This document shows positions 10,484 through 19,879 of a DNA stretch of 52,139 nucleotides, one piece after another. The stretch comes from Nocardioides antri (GTDB lineage Bacteria > Actinomycetota > Actinomycetes > Propionibacteriales > Nocardioidaceae), in contig NZ_VUJW01000007.1 in the NCBI RefSeq assembly GCF_008373765.1, positions 2,501 through 54,639 on the forward strand, in the 5' to 3' direction. The position numbers were made by a program, and so were the translations under genes. Position 1 is the first letter of the stretch; each line of letters opens with the position of its first letter. The notes beneath the pieces are model-generated. The model saw only the letters and a program-made list of their open reading frames with translations, did not search any database and had not been told where the DNA came from.

Positions 10484-11676
10484 GCCGCGCCCTCGGGGTG
10501 GAGGCGCAGCAGCGGCTGACCGGGCGCGACGAGGTCGCCGTCCTCGACGAGCCACTCGACGACCTGGCCGCCGTGCGCCGAGGTGACCTTGATCCGGTCG
10601 CGGAGGCTGGCGACGTCACCGATCGGGACGCCGGGGGCGAGCAGGTCGGCGGCGGCCGCCTGCTCGTCGCGGTGGAACACGCCCTTGACCGGCGAGACGA
10701 CCATCCGCCAGGTGGGAGAGGTCTCCATCGGCGACTGCTCGGCGTGCTTGTCGCAGAACGCGCGGGCGTCGTCGAGCTGGTCGGGGGAGTCGAGCGCGAA
10801 CGTCTCGACCGTCATCCCGAGGCCGCGGAAGTAGCGCTTGGCGATGCCGGTGAGCGTGCCCGCCGGCGGCATCTCGAGGATGCCGGTGACACCGAGGTCG
10901 GCCATCGACTCCAGGCACAGGTCCCAGCGCACGGGACGGGCGATCTGGCCGACGATCCGGCTCAGCACCTCGGCCCCGTCGTGGACGACGCTGCCGTCCC
11001 GGTTGGAGATCACCCGGGTGCGCGGGTCGTGCACCGAGACGGAACGAGCGAGCCCGGCCACGTGGTCCACCGCCGGCGCCATGTGTGCGGTGTGGAACGC
11101 ACCAGCGACCGAGAGCGGACGCAGCTTCGCCTTGGGGGGAGGGTCTGCGGCGAGCGCCGCGAGCTGCTCCATGGTGCCGGCGGCGACCACCTGGCCGGGC
11201 CCGTTGTCGTTGGCGGCGACCAGCCCGTGGCGCTCGAGCGTGTCGAGCACCTCTTGGCGGTCCCCGCCGAGCACTGCGGTCATCCCCGTGGGCGTGGCCT
11301 TGGCGGCAGCGGCCATCGCCTTGCCCCGCTCGCGGACCAGCACCATCGCCTGCTCGGCGCTGATCACTCGCGCGCCGGCCGCTGCCGCGATCTCACCGAC
11401 GCTGTGGCCGGTGACAGCACCGAGCTTCGTGTAGGCGTCGGCCGGGTGCGGGAAGAGCTCGAGCGCGGCGACCAGGGTCGCGCCGACGAGCAGCGGCTGT
11501 GCGATCGCGGTGTCCCGGATCTCTTCCTCGCCCGCCTCGGTGCCGTAGTGGGCGAGGTCGAGACCGGCGACGGTGGCCAGCCAGTCGAGCCGGGCGGCGT
11601 AGGTCGGGTCCTCCAGCCAGGGGCGGAGGAATCCAGGGGTCTGTGCACCCTGTCCGGGGGCAACGATCACGAGCAC
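10480..11676 (-). CDS. fabD: Malonyl-CoA:ACP transacylase with C-terminal biotinyl/lipoyl-like domain
   Basis: Residues 1 to about 310 are FabD. They contain the nucleophile motif GHSVG with Ser92, an Arg-containing LVRERG segment, and the catalytic His in GAFHTAHM. The enzyme moves malonyl from CoA to AcpP. At 398 residues it is about 80 longer than typical FabD. The extra part, from about residue 325, resembles a biotin carboxyl carrier domain. It has an SPVKGVFHR segment matching SPMVGTFYR, and a GGQVVEWLVEDGDLVAPGQP segment matching the carrier's second half. The lysine of the MKM biotinylation motif aligns with Arg359 in SLRD, so it should not be biotinylated. The gene is second in the fasR-fab operon. 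Confidence 0.95.
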   Translation of the reverse strand: MLVIVAPGQGAQTPGFLRPWLEDPTYAARLDWLATVAGLDLAHYGTEAGEEEIRDTAIAQPLLVGATLVAALELFPHPADAYTKLGAVTGHSVGEIAAAAGARVISAEQAMVLVRERGKAMAAAAKATPTGMTAVLGGDRQEVLDTLERHGLVAANDNGPGQVVAAGTMEQLAALAADPPPKAKLRPLSVAGAFHTAHMAPAVDHVAGLARSVSVHDPRTRVISNRDGSVVHDGAEVLSRIVGQIARPVRWDLCLESMADLGVTGILEMPPAGTLTGIAKRYFRGLGMTVETFALDSPDQLDDARAFCDKHAEQSPMETSPTWRMVVSPVKGVFHRDEQAAAADLLAPGVPIGDVASLRDRIKVTSAHGGQVVEWLVEDGDLVAPGQPLLRLHPEGAA

Positions 11677-11741
11677 AGATCCAGCGTGCCTCGCCAGGCG
11701 GCCCGATCGCGCCTCCGACGCTGACGAACTCGCCCCCGGTG

Positions 11742-11762
11742 GTTTGTGGGATCCCTACAAAC
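11742..11762 (-). promoter_or_regulatory. Palindromic operator, probable FasR site before fabD
   Basis: A 21-bp interrupted palindrome has arms GTTTGT and ACAAAC, with GG/CC pairs further in. It lies 66-86 bp upstream of the fabD start and overlaps the fasR stop codon. Streptomyces FasR is known to activate the fabD operon from its promoter region, so this is the natural candidate site. That link is inference. Confidence 0.6.
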
Positions 11763-12915
11763 GACCCAGGGCGAGCGCCAGCTGCAGGGTGAGCGCGTCG
11801 CGGGGCCGGGACGGCGTCAGCCCGGTCAGGTCCGCGACCTGGCCGAGCCGGTAGCGGACCGTGTTGGGGTGGACGAAGAGCGCCCGCGCGGTCGGCTCGA
11901 TCGCCGCCCCGTGGGCGAAGTACGCCGACAGCGTGTCGACCAGCGTCCCGCGCGCCTGGGCCAACGGCTCGAAGACGCGCTCGACAGCCTCCATCCGCGC
12001 CCACTCGTCACCGGCCAGGATCCGCTCGGGAAGCAGGTCCTCGCTCAGGACCGGACGTGGAGCCTCCGGCCAACCGACCGCGGCGCGAAGCCCGGCGCTC
12101 GCGGCCTGGGCCGACAGGTAGGCGTGACCGAGGTCGGCGGCCACCGGACCCACCACCACCGGTCCCTCGCCGAAGTGGGCGACGATCACTCCTGCGGCCT
12201 TCTCCGGGTCGCTCACACCACCCAGGATCACCACCAGGCGATGGCCTTGAACGGCGCCGAGGGCGTCCATCCCGGCCGCCTGCGCGGCATGGCGTACGGC
12301 GTCGACGACACCCGCCTCGCTCTGTCCGTCGGGGACCGCGCCCAGCACGACGGCGACGTTTCCGCGCGCGCCCCAACCGACCGCACTGGCCCGGGAAAGC
12401 ACGTCGTCGTCGGTCTCGTCCCGGAGGACGGCGTCGACGACGAGCGCCTCCAGCCGGGCGTCCCAGGCGCCGCGCACCTCGGCGGCGCGCGCATAGACCT
12501 CGGCGGCGGCGAACGCGGCCTCCCGGCCGTAGCGGAGGACCGCGTCGCGCACGTCGGTGAGGTCCTCGGGGTCGATGATGCTGTCGAGGTTCTGCTCGAC
12601 GACGTCGAAGCTGAGGCGGAGCAGGTCCACCGTCTGGTGCAGCGTGATGATGCCGGCGAGGGCCCGGGGGGCCGGCGCGAACAGCGACGCCTCCCGGGTC
12701 TGGCTGAAGGAGAGCGAGGCTCCCTCCTGCTTGTACCAGTCGATGAAGTCGCGGATTCCGGCCTGCACGATCAAGCCGATCCAGGACCGCTCCTCGGCGC
12801 CGAGCTCGGCGAACCAGGGGAGGTCGGACTCCATCCGGGTCGTCGCAGCGGTGCTGAGCCGACCCGACGCTCCGCGGAGCTGACGGACGATGCGCGTCCG
12901 CGGGTTCGGGGGCAT
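11755..12915 (-). CDS. fasR: PucR/CdaR-family regulator, FasR-like activator of fatty-acid synthesis
   Basis: The 386-residue protein ends in a PucR-type helix-turn-helix (about residues 325-380, with ALFVHPNTVRYRLGQVADLTG). A GGDEF-like sensory region precedes it, and a helical N-terminus opens the protein. In Streptomyces coelicolor a protein of this class, FasR, sits immediately upstream of fabD-fabH-acpP-fabF and activates them. Position and family are the same here, so the assignment is by synteny plus domain. The ATG at 12915 lies 6 nt downstream of a TAGGCT hexamer, suggesting a leaderless mRNA. It is a DNA-binding cytoplasmic protein whose ligand cannot be read from sequence. Confidence 0.87.
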   Translation of the reverse strand: MPPNPRTRIVRQLRGASGRLSTAATTRMESDLPWFAELGAEERSWIGLIVQAGIRDFIDWYKQEGASLSFSQTREASLFAPAPRALAGIITLHQTVDLLRLSFDVVEQNLDSIIDPEDLTDVRDAVLRYGREAAFAAAEVYARAAEVRGAWDARLEALVVDAVLRDETDDDVLSRASAVGWGARGNVAVVLGAVPDGQSEAGVVDAVRHAAQAAGMDALGAVQGHRLVVILGGVSDPEKAAGVIVAHFGEGPVVVGPVAADLGHAYLSAQAASAGLRAAVGWPEAPRPVLSEDLLPERILAGDEWARMEAVERVFEPLAQARGTLVDTLSAYFAHGAAIEPTARALFVHPNTVRYRLGQVADLTGLTPSRPRDALTLQLALALGRL

Positions 12916-13053
12916 GCCCAGAGCCTACGGATCGTCCCGCCCCTACCGGGAGGGGTGCGTGATCAGGGATTTACAGGCGGTGCCTGTCTCGGTCCGGAGC
13001 GCGCGTGGTTGAATCCTTCACCTGCGTTTGGCCATCGGGCGAGGGGGAGCACC

Positions 13054-14016
13054 ATGCCGAAGGACGCGACTGCGCCGGGAGACGTCCAGTTCGTCACCGT
13101 GCACGGCAAGCGACGGGCGTTCGTGAAGACGGGGTCAGGGCCGGTGCTGCTGCTGCTGCACGGCCTCGCCTGCGACCGCACGACCTGGGACCGGGTGATC
13201 CCGATCCTGGCCAAGAAGTACACGGTGATCGCGCCGGACCTGCTCGGGCACGGTCTCTCCGACAAGCCCCGTGCCGACTACACCCTCGGCGGCTACGCCA
13301 ACGGGATGAGGGACCTCCTCACCATCCTGGGGATCGACAAGGTCACCGTCGTCGGCCACAGCTTCGGCGGCGGCGTGGCGATGCAGTTCGCCTACCAGTT
13401 CCCCGAGCGCACCCAGCGGCTGATGCTGGTGTCGAGCGGTGGCCTGGGCTCCGAGGTGACGCCGCTGATCAAGCTGATCCAGGCCCCGGGCTGGGAGGGG
13501 CTGATGCGGGTCCTGACGATGCCCGGCATCCGGCACCTCGAGACCACGACCCTGCGCGCGCTCTCGTCGCGCGGCGGGCCCCTCCGCAAGTACACCCGCG
13601 ACCTCCACGAGGCCGCCACCATCGTCGAGTCGTGGCGGGATCGCCACACCCGGTTCGCGGTCCGGCACCTGGTGCGCGCGGTCATCGACTGGCGCGGCCA
13701 GATCGTCACGATGTCCGACCGCGCCTACCTGAGCGAGTCGATGCCGATGGCCGTCGTGTGGGGGAGGGACGACCAGGTGATCCCGGTCCGGCACTCCAGC
13801 AACGTGGCAGCGCTGGCACCGAACGCATCCGTCACCGTGCTCCCCGACAGCGGGCACTTCCCGCACCGCGACCACCCGGAGGAGTTCGCCCGGTTGCTCG
13901 ACACGTTCGTGTCGTCGAGCGCGCCGTCGGTCTACAACCGTGCGAAGTTCCGCCGGATGCTGCGCCGGGGCACCGCGGAGGCGCCCACCACGCTGGTGAG
14001 CGCCGACACCGCCTGA
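13054..14016 (+). CDS. Alpha/beta-fold hydrolase
   Basis: The 320-residue protein has the full alpha/beta hydrolase signature. This comprises the oxyanion motif LLHGLACDRTTWD, the DLLGHGLSDKP strand, the nucleophile elbow GHSFGGG, an Asp in WGRDDQVIP and a His in DSGHFPHRDHP. A basic C-terminal extension of about 40 residues follows (NRAKFRRMLRRG). There is no signal peptide. The ATG at 13054 is preceded by a GAGGGGGAG ribosome-binding site, which decides this start against the very long upstream open frame. The enzyme resembles actinobacterial lipase/esterase-type hydrolases, but the substrate is unknown. It converges on aceE with a 9-bp gap. Confidence 0.9.
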   Translation: MPKDATAPGDVQFVTVHGKRRAFVKTGSGPVLLLLHGLACDRTTWDRVIPILAKKYTVIAPDLLGHGLSDKPRADYTLGGYANGMRDLLTILGIDKVTVVGHSFGGGVAMQFAYQFPERTQRLMLVSSGGLGSEVTPLIKLIQAPGWEGLMRVLTMPGIRHLETTTLRALSSRGGPLRKYTRDLHEAATIVESWRDRHTRFAVRHLVRAVIDWRGQIVTMSDRAYLSESMPMAVVWGRDDQVIPVRHSSNVAALAPNASVTVLPDSGHFPHRDHPEEFARLLDTFVSSSAPSVYNRAKFRRMLRRGTAEAPTTLVSADTA

Positions 14017-14025
14017 GCGGGTGAC

Positions 14026-16818
14026 TCAGGCGTCGCCGCCCTCCTGGAGGACACCGGAGACCGCGGTCGGGTCGTCGATGCGGTACTGCGTGAACGCCTT
14101 CTCCACCACCGCGCTGTCGATCTCGCCGGCGTCGGCGAGCGCCTGCAGTGCCTGGACGACGACCGACTGCGCGTCGATGTGGAAGAACCGTCGCGCCGCC
14201 GGGCGGGTGTCGGCGAAGCCGAACCCGTCGGCGCCGAGCACCCGGTAGTCCTCCGGCACCCAGCGGGCGATCTGCAGCGGCACCGCGCGCATGTAGTCCG
14301 ACACCGCGACCACCGGCCCCGAGGAGCCGGCCAGCCGCTCGGTGACGTACGGCGTCCGCGAGGTCTCGGAGGGGTGCAGCAGGCTCCACTCCTCGGCCTC
14401 GACGGCGTCGCGGGCGAGCTCGTTCCACGAGGTGACCGACCAGGTGTCGGCCGCCACGCCCCACTCCTCGCGCAGCATCCGGGCCGCGTCCTCGATCCAC
14501 GGCACCGCCACGCCCGAGGCGAGCAGCCGGACCCGCGGGCCGTCGCCGTCCGCCGTACCGATCTGGTGGATGCCGCGCAGGATGCCGTCGACGTCGACGC
14601 CCTCGGGCTCGGCCGGGTGGCTCACCGGCTCGTTGTAGACGGTGAGGTAGAAGATGACGTCCTCTCCCTGCCCCTCCGGGCCGCCGGTGCCGTACATCCG
14701 CTCCAGGCCGCTCCGCATGATGTGGGAGATCTCGTAGGCGTAGGCCGGGTCGTAGTGCACGACCGCCGGGTTGGTCGCCGCGATGAGCGGCGAGTGGCCG
14801 TCGGCGTGCTGCAGTCCCTCGCCGGTCAGCGTGGTGCGTCCTGCGGTCGCGCCGATGAGGAAGCCGCGGGCGAGCTGGTCGGCCATCGCCCAGATCGAGT
14901 CGCCGGTCCGCTGGAAGCCGAACATCGAGTAGAAGATGTAGAACGGGATCATGTGCTCGCCGTGCGTGGCGTAGGCGGAGCCGGCCGCCGTCGCCGAGGC
15001 CATTGCCCCGGCTTCGGAGATGCCCTCGTGCAGCATCTGGCCCTGCGGCGACATCTTGTACTGCAGCAGCATGTTGCGGTCGACGGACTCGTAGGTCTGG
15101 CCGGCCGGGTCGTAGACCTTGGCCGAGGGGAACATCGCGTCCATGCCGAACGTGCGGTACTCGTCGGGCGCGATCGGCACGATCCGGTGGCCGATCTCCG
15201 GGTCCTTCATCCAGTCCTTGAGCAGGCGGACGAGTGCCATCGTGGTCGCGATCTTGTTCTTGCCCGAGCCCTGCTTGAGCTCGGCGTACGCCTTGTCGCC
15301 GGGCAGGGTCAGCGGCGTCGAGCGGACCACCCGGCGCGGCAGCGAGCCCCCGAGCGAGCGCCGACGCTCGAGCATGTACTCGATCTCCGTGGAGTCCGCA
15401 CCGGGATGGAAGAACGGCGCGGTGCCCGTCTCCTCGTAGGTCGACTCGAGCTCACGGTCGGAGATCGGCAGGTAGAGCCGGTCGCGGAACTTCTTGAGGT
15501 CCGCCATCGTCAGCTTCTTCATCTGGTGGGTGGCGTTCTTGCCCTCGAGGGCGTCGATCGTCCAGCCCTTGATGGTGTGCGCCAGGATGACCGTCGGCTG
15601 ACCCGTGTGCTTGGTCGCGGCGTCGAACGCGGCGTACACCTTGCGGTAGTCGTGGCCGCCGCGCGGCAGCTTCTCGATCTGCCGGTCGCTCATGTGCTCG
15701 ACCATCTTGCGCAGCCGCGGGTCGGGCCCGAAGAAGTGCTCGCGGTTGTAGGCGCCGTCCTCGACGGAGAACGTCTGGAACTGGCCGTCGGGCGTGGAGT
15801 TCATCTGGTTGACGAGCACCCCGTCGACGTCGCGGGCGAGCAGCTCGTCCCACTCGCGGCCCCAGATGACCTTGATGACGTTCCAGCCGGCTCCGCGGAA
15901 GTTCGCCTCGAGCTCCTGGATGATCTTGCCGTTGCCGGTGACCGGGCCGTCCAGCTGCTGGAGGTTGCAGTTGATGACCCACACCAGGTTGTCGAGCTCC
16001 TCGCGGGCGGCGATCCGGATCGCGCCGAGCGACTCCGGCTCCGCCATCTCACCGTCGCCGAGGAACGCCCACACCGACTGCTCGCTGGTGTCCTTGATGC
16101 CGCGGTTCTGCAGGTAGCGGTTGAACCGCGCCTGGTAGATCGAGTTGATGGCCGTGAGGCCCATCGACACTGTGGGGAACTCCCAGAAGTCCCGCATCAG
16201 GCGGGGGTGGGGGTACGACGGCAGGCCCACGCCGACGCCGTGCTGGACCTCCTGCCGGAACCGCGAGAGCTGCTGCTCGTCGAGCCGGCCCTCGAGGAAC
16301 GCGCGGGCGTAGATGCCGGGGGAGGCGTGGCCCTGGATGTAGACCTGGTCGCCACCGCCGGGGTGGTCCTTGCCGCGGAAGAAGTGGTTGAAGCCGACCT
16401 CGTAGAGGCTCGCGGACGACTGGTAGGTCGCGATGTGGCCGCCGACCTCGAGGCCCTTGCGGTTGGCGCTGGAGACCATGACGGCGGCGTTCCAGCGGAT
16501 GAACGCGCGGATCCGGCGCTCGACGTCCTCGTCGCCGGGGAACCACGGCTCGCGCTCCGGCGGGATCGTGTTGATGTAGTCGGTGCTGCGCAGGGCGGGC
16601 ACGCCGACCTGCTTCTGCCGTGCGCGCTCGAGGAGTCGGAGCATGACGTAGCGGGCGCGCTCGCGGCCGCGCTCGTCGAGGAGCGCGTCGAACGAGTCGA
16701 TCCAGTCCTGCGTCTCGTCCGGGTCGATGTCCGGGAGCTGGGTCGGCAACCCCTCGTGGATCACCGCCGGGGCGGGCTGGCTGGGGGTGTTGGCAGTGGG
16801 GTCTGCGTCTCCGGTCAC
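14026..16818 (-). CDS. aceE: Pyruvate dehydrogenase E1 component, homodimeric type
   Basis: The 930-residue protein is full length for homodimeric AceE. It decarboxylates pyruvate with thiamine diphosphate and passes the acetyl group to E2 of the pyruvate dehydrogenase complex. The ThDP/Mg2+ motif starts at [10 protein letters not shown] and ends around [16 protein letters not shown]. The N-terminal third has the conserved [20 protein letters not shown] block, and the transketolase-like central domain has the [21 protein letters not shown] block. The GTG at 16818 gives the expected N-terminus. Neither E2 nor E3 is adjacent, which is normal in Actinobacteria. It faces the DUF3052 gene across a 152-bp divergent region. 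Confidence 0.97.
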   Translation of the reverse strand: MTGDADPTANTPSQPAPAVIHEGLPTQLPDIDPDETQDWIDSFDALLDERGRERARYVMLRLLERARQKQVGVPALRSTDYINTIPPEREPWFPGDEDVERRIRAFIRWNAAVMVSSANRKGLEVGGHIATYQSSASLYEVGFNHFFRGKDHPGGGDQVYIQGHASPGIYARAFLEGRLDEQQLSRFRQEVQHGVGVGLPSYPHPRLMRDFWEFPTVSMGLTAINSIYQARFNRYLQNRGIKDTSEQSVWAFLGDGEMAEPESLGAIRIAAREELDNLVWVINCNLQQLDGPVTGNGKIIQELEANFRGAGWNVIKVIWGREWDELLARDVDGVLVNQMNSTPDGQFQTFSVEDGAYNREHFFGPDPRLRKMVEHMSDRQIEKLPRGGHDYRKVYAAFDAATKHTGQPTVILAHTIKGWTIDALEGKNATHQMKKLTMADLKKFRDRLYLPISDRELESTYEETGTAPFFHPGADSTEIEYMLERRRSLGGSLPRRVVRSTPLTLPGDKAYAELKQGSGKNKIATTMALVRLLKDWMKDPEIGHRIVPIAPDEYRTFGMDAMFPSAKVYDPAGQTYESVDRNMLLQYKMSPQGQMLHEGISEAGAMASATAAGSAYATHGEHMIPFYIFYSMFGFQRTGDSIWAMADQLARGFLIGATAGRTTLTGEGLQHADGHSPLIAATNPAVVHYDPAYAYEISHIMRSGLERMYGTGGPEGQGEDVIFYLTVYNEPVSHPAEPEGVDVDGILRGIHQIGTADGDGPRVRLLASGVAVPWIEDAARMLREEWGVAADTWSVTSWNELARDAVEAEEWSLLHPSETSRTPYVTERLAGSSGPVVAVSDYMRAVPLQIARWVPEDYRVLGADGFGFADTRPAARRFFHIDAQSVVVQALQALADAGEIDSAVVEKAFTQYRIDDPTAVSGVLQEGGDA

Positions 16819-16970
16819 CCCGCCATCGTGGCACCTAACAGGCGCCTGGAAAATCTACCCAGCGGTAGCCTGCCGGCGGACGACGCCTTGCGTCGCTGCG
16901 CCAACTCCGCTGGACTACTCCCACACATCGGGGATCGACCCCGGCGAAGGCAAAAGACTGGAGGACACCC

Positions 16971-17399
16971 GTGAGCGCGACCGCGGACGGCGGGACCGAT
17001 TCGAGCGGACCCGCTAGCCGGCTCGGATTCAAGGCGGGCATGGTCGTCCAAGAGCTCGGGTGGGACCAGGACACCGACGACGGGCTGAGGATCGCCATCG
17101 AGGACGCCATCGACGGCGACATGGTCGACAGCGACTACGGCAACGTCGTGGAGGCGGTCGTGCTGTGGTGGCGCGCCGAGGACGGCGACCTCGTCGACGG
17201 GCTGTTCGACTCGATCACCGACCTCGTCGGAGGCGGCACGATCTGGCTCCTCACGCCGAAGGTCGGCCGTCCCAACGCCGTCGACCCGGCCGACATCGCC
17301 GAGGCGGCGCCGATCGCGGGGCTCGCCCTGACGACGACGGCGTCGGTCAGCGCCGACTGGGTGGCGACCAAGCTGATCGCGCCGAAAACCGTCGGATGA
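16971..17399 (+). CDS. DUF3052 family protein
   Basis: The 142-residue protein matches DUF3052 as I know it. After a short variable N-terminus come LGFKAGMVVQELGWDQD, an acidic helix, VLWWRAEDGDLVDGL and a C-terminal block with GTIWLLTPK. It is small, soluble and acidic. The GTG at 16971 has a GGAGG ribosome-binding site 7-11 nt upstream. DUF3052 genes commonly stand divergent to aceE in Actinobacteria, as here. No biochemical function is established. Confidence 0.92.
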   Translation: MSATADGGTDSSGPASRLGFKAGMVVQELGWDQDTDDGLRIAIEDAIDGDMVDSDYGNVVEAVVLWWRAEDGDLVDGLFDSITDLVGGGTIWLLTPKVGRPNAVDPADIAEAAPIAGLALTTTASVSADWVATKLIAPKTVG

Positions 17400-17489
17400 C
17401 GCACGCTGCGTTGTCAGCCGACGACAAGGCTCGCGCCATCTCCTGAGCACCCTCCAGCAGACCCCGGCCGACGTTGTAGCGTCGCTCCC

Positions 17490-19106
17490 ATGGGATCGAA
17501 GTCCTCGCGGGTGCGCGACGCCGCCGTCAGCCTGAAGACCCTGACCGCGGCCGGCATCGTCCGGCCCTACGGTCCGCGCACGCTCGCCGGCATGGCGAGC
17601 ACGCTCCGAAAGTGGGGGACCACGCCGGCCGGCGGGTTCAAGACGCTGGCGCTCCGCAACCCCGACGGGGTGGCGATCATCGACGAGCGGGGCAGGGTCA
17701 CGTTCGGCGAGCTGCACCGGCGTACCAACGCACTCGCGCGCGCCCTCGAGGCACGCGGCGTCGGTGAGGGCGACGGCGTCGCCATCATGTGCCGCAACCA
17801 CCGCGGCTTCATCGAGGCATCGATCGCCGTCAACAAGCTCGGTGCCGACGTGCTCTACCTCAACACCGCGTTCGCCGGCCCCCAGCTGGCCGACGTCGTC
17901 GCCCGTGAGGAGCCCCGCGTCGTGGTCTACGACGAGGAGTTCGCCGGACTGCTCGAGACCGTCGACATCGCCGAGCGGGTGATCGGCTGGACCGACGGCG
18001 ACGCCGGCGAGGACACCATCGAGGGGTTGATCCGCTCCGCGGACTCGGACGCCGACCTGACGCCGCCGTCCCACACCTCGCGCACGATCATCCTCACCTC
18101 CGGCACGACCGGCACCCCGAAGGGTGCGCCGCGTCCGCAGGGCGGCATCCCGGCCGCGGTGTCGCTGCTCTCGCGGATGCCGTTGAAGTCCGGGTGGACC
18201 TGTCACATCGCCGCGCCGCTCTTCCACACGTGGGGCTTCGCGCACTACCAGCTGGCGATGCTGCTCGGCACCACGATGGTCCTGACCCGCAAGTTCGACC
18301 CCGAGCACGCCCTCGAGCTGCTGGCCGACAACGAGTGCGACTCGTTCGTCGTCATCCCCGTCATGCTCCAGCGCATCCTGGCCCTCCCGGACGAGGTCCT
18401 CGACCGGCACCCGCTGCCGCGGCTCAAGGCCGTGGCCTCGTCGGGCTCGGCGCTGCCCGGCGACGTGCCGACCCAGTGGATGGACCGGTACGGCGACAAC
18501 CTCTACTCCATCTACGGGTCGACCGAGGTCGCCTGGGCGAGCATCGCCACTCCCGAGGACCTCCGAGCCGCGCCCGGCACGGCCGGCGGCATCCCGCACG
18601 CCACGGTGGTGAAGATCATCGACGCCGACGGCAAGGAGGTCCCGACCGGTGAGTCCGGCCGGATCTTCGTCGGCAACGACCTGCAGATCGAGGGCTACAC
18701 CGGCGGCGGGACCAAGGAGGTCGTCGACGGCCTGATGTCGACCGGTGACGTGGGCCGGTTCAAGGACGACGGCCGGCTCTACGTCGAGGGCCGTGACGAC
18801 GAGATGATCGTCTCCGGCGGCGAGAACGTCTTCCCGAAGGAGGTCGAGGACTGCATCTCCCGCCTCGACGGGGTCGCCGAGGTCGCCGCGATCGGCGTCG
18901 ACGACCCGGACTACGGCAAGCGGCTGCGGGCGTTCGTCGTCTGCGCGGACGGTGCCGACCTCTCGGAGTCCGACGTCAAGGACTGGGTGAAGTCGAACCT
19001 CGCCCGCTACAAGGTGCCGCGCGAGGTCGTCTTCCTCGACGAGCTGCCGCGCAACGCCACCGGCAAGGTCCTCAAGCGCGAGCTCGCCGAGGTGGACGCT
19101 TCGTGA
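17490..19106 (+). CDS. Acyl-CoA synthetase / AMP-dependent ligase (FadD-like)
   Basis: The 538-residue adenylating enzyme carries the AMP-binding motif LTSGTTGTPKGAPR, the YGSTEVAW motif, the STGDVGRF hinge region and the C-terminal catalytic Lys in NATGKVLKREL. It activates a carboxylic acid, probably a fatty acid, to acyl-CoA through an acyl-adenylate. The basic N-terminal 45 residues before the conserved core are typical of mycobacterial FadD2/FadD12-like enzymes. The ATG at 17490 follows a TAGCGT hexamer by 7 nt, a leaderless arrangement. The stop overlaps the start of the peroxiredoxin gene by 4 bp, so the two form an operon. Confidence 0.93.
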   Translation: MGSKSSRVRDAAVSLKTLTAAGIVRPYGPRTLAGMASTLRKWGTTPAGGFKTLALRNPDGVAIIDERGRVTFGELHRRTNALARALEARGVGEGDGVAIMCRNHRGFIEASIAVNKLGADVLYLNTAFAGPQLADVVAREEPRVVVYDEEFAGLLETVDIAERVIGWTDGDAGEDTIEGLIRSADSDADLTPPSHTSRTIILTSGTTGTPKGAPRPQGGIPAAVSLLSRMPLKSGWTCHIAAPLFHTWGFAHYQLAMLLGTTMVLTRKFDPEHALELLADNECDSFVVIPVMLQRILALPDEVLDRHPLPRLKAVASSGSALPGDVPTQWMDRYGDNLYSIYGSTEVAWASIATPEDLRAAPGTAGGIPHATVVKIIDADGKEVPTGESGRIFVGNDLQIEGYTGGGTKEVVDGLMSTGDVGRFKDDGRLYVEGRDDEMIVSGGENVFPKEVEDCISRLDGVAEVAAIGVDDPDYGKRLRAFVVCADGADLSESDVKDWVKSNLARYKVPREVVFLDELPRNATGKVLKRELAEVDAS

Positions 19107-19576
19107 CCGACGCCGGTCTGGCACTCGGCGGTCCCGCTCCCGACTTCACGTTGCGGGACCAGTTCGGGCAGGACGTCACCCTCTCGTCGTACCGCGGGAC
19201 GAAGGCGGTCCTCCTGCTCTTCTACCCGTTCGCCTTCAGCAACGTCTGCACGGGCGAGATGAGCGCGATCCGCACCCGCCTCGACGAGTTCCTCACCTTC
19301 GACACCGAGGTGCTCGCGATCTCCTGCGACCCGATCTACGCGCTGCGGGCGTGGTCCGACGCGGACGGGCTCAACTTCCCGCTGCTGAGCGACTTCTGGC
19401 CCCACGGCGAGGTGACCCGCTCCTACGGCGTCTTCAACGAGAACGACGGGGGAGCGCTGCGTTCGTCGTACGTCGTCGACCGGGACGGCAACCTCGCCTG
19501 GGCCGTGCACCACGCCCTCGCCGACGCTCGCGACATCGACGAGCACCTCAAGCAGCTGCGTGCCGCCGCGGACTGA
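19103..19576 (+). CDS. Peroxiredoxin, AhpE-like
   Basis: The 157-residue protein has the AhpC/TSA thioredoxin-like fold. The opening is GGPAPDFTLRDQFGQDVTLS, and the peroxidatic Cys lies in FYPFAFSNVCTGEM, which resembles the FSxVC motif of the mycobacterial AhpE group. A second Cys in ISCDP is not in a standard resolving position, so the one-Cys mechanism is likely. It reduces hydrogen peroxide and alkyl hydroperoxides in the cytoplasm. The GTG start overlaps the acyl-CoA synthetase stop as GTGA. Confidence 0.92.
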   Translation: MTDAGLALGGPAPDFTLRDQFGQDVTLSSYRGTKAVLLLFYPFAFSNVCTGEMSAIRTRLDEFLTFDTEVLAISCDPIYALRAWSDADGLNFPLLSDFWPHGEVTRSYGVFNENDGGALRSSYVVDRDGNLAWAVHHALADARDIDEHLKQLRAAAD

Positions 19577-19674
19577 CCGGCGGAGGGGCGGTCGGACAGC
19601 GTCTAGTCCTTTCGGATCATTTTGCTTGCTTTCCCTTGGTCCGCCGTTTGCCTGTCGCTAGAGTTCCACTCGTT

Positions 19675-19716
19675 GAACCGCTGGTGACCCGAGACGCCAG
19701 CGGTTCGACTTGTTTT
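19675..19716 (+). terminator. Rho-independent terminator after the peroxiredoxin operon
   Basis: A perfect 10-bp stem (GAACCGCTGG at 19675-19684 with its complement at 19697-19706) has a 12-nt loop and is followed by GACTTGTTTT. It lies 98 bp after the peroxiredoxin stop and isolates the tRNA gene from upstream transcription. Confidence 0.8.
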
Positions 19717-19722
19717 CAGGCC

Positions 19723-19742
19723 GACCACCATTGCAGGTGGTC
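19723..19742 (+). other. Second small hairpin before tRNA-Val
   Basis: A 7-bp stem, GACCACC with GGTGGTC, closes a 6-nt loop. It follows the preceding terminator by a few bases. It may reinforce termination or sit in the tRNA promoter region. There is no T-run after it. Confidence 0.4.
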
Positions 19743-19777
19743 CGATGCCGGACGGTAGGCTCACGGCCGCTGAATCC

Positions 19778-19849
19778 GGGCGTATAGCTCAGCGGTAGAG
19801 CTCCTGCCTTACAAGCAGGCGGTCACAGGTTCGATCCCTGTTGCGCCCA
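19778..19849 (+). tRNA. tRNA-Val(TAC)
   Basis: The 72-nt sequence folds as a cloverleaf. The acceptor arm GGGCGTA pairs with TGCGCCC, the D arm contains AGCTCAGCGGTAGAGCT, the anticodon stem is CCTGC/GCAGG with loop CTTACAA, and the T arm has GGTTCGATCC. The anticodon TAC reads GUA valine codons. The 3' CCA is not fully encoded, since the sequence continues ACCG. Confidence 0.96.
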
Positions 19850-19879
19850 CCGGTCCGTGCGGGGCTGGCCCTGGCCGGG

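Noticed and set aside
14179-16974. A 931-codon plus-strand open frame opposite aceE
   Set aside because: It is an antisense shadow of aceE with low-complexity Arg/Gly/Val composition and no ribosome-binding site or domain.
19594-19599. A lone GGACAG upstream of tRNA-Val
   Set aside because: It has no partner at 11-bp pitch, so it does not fit the SARP-type box.
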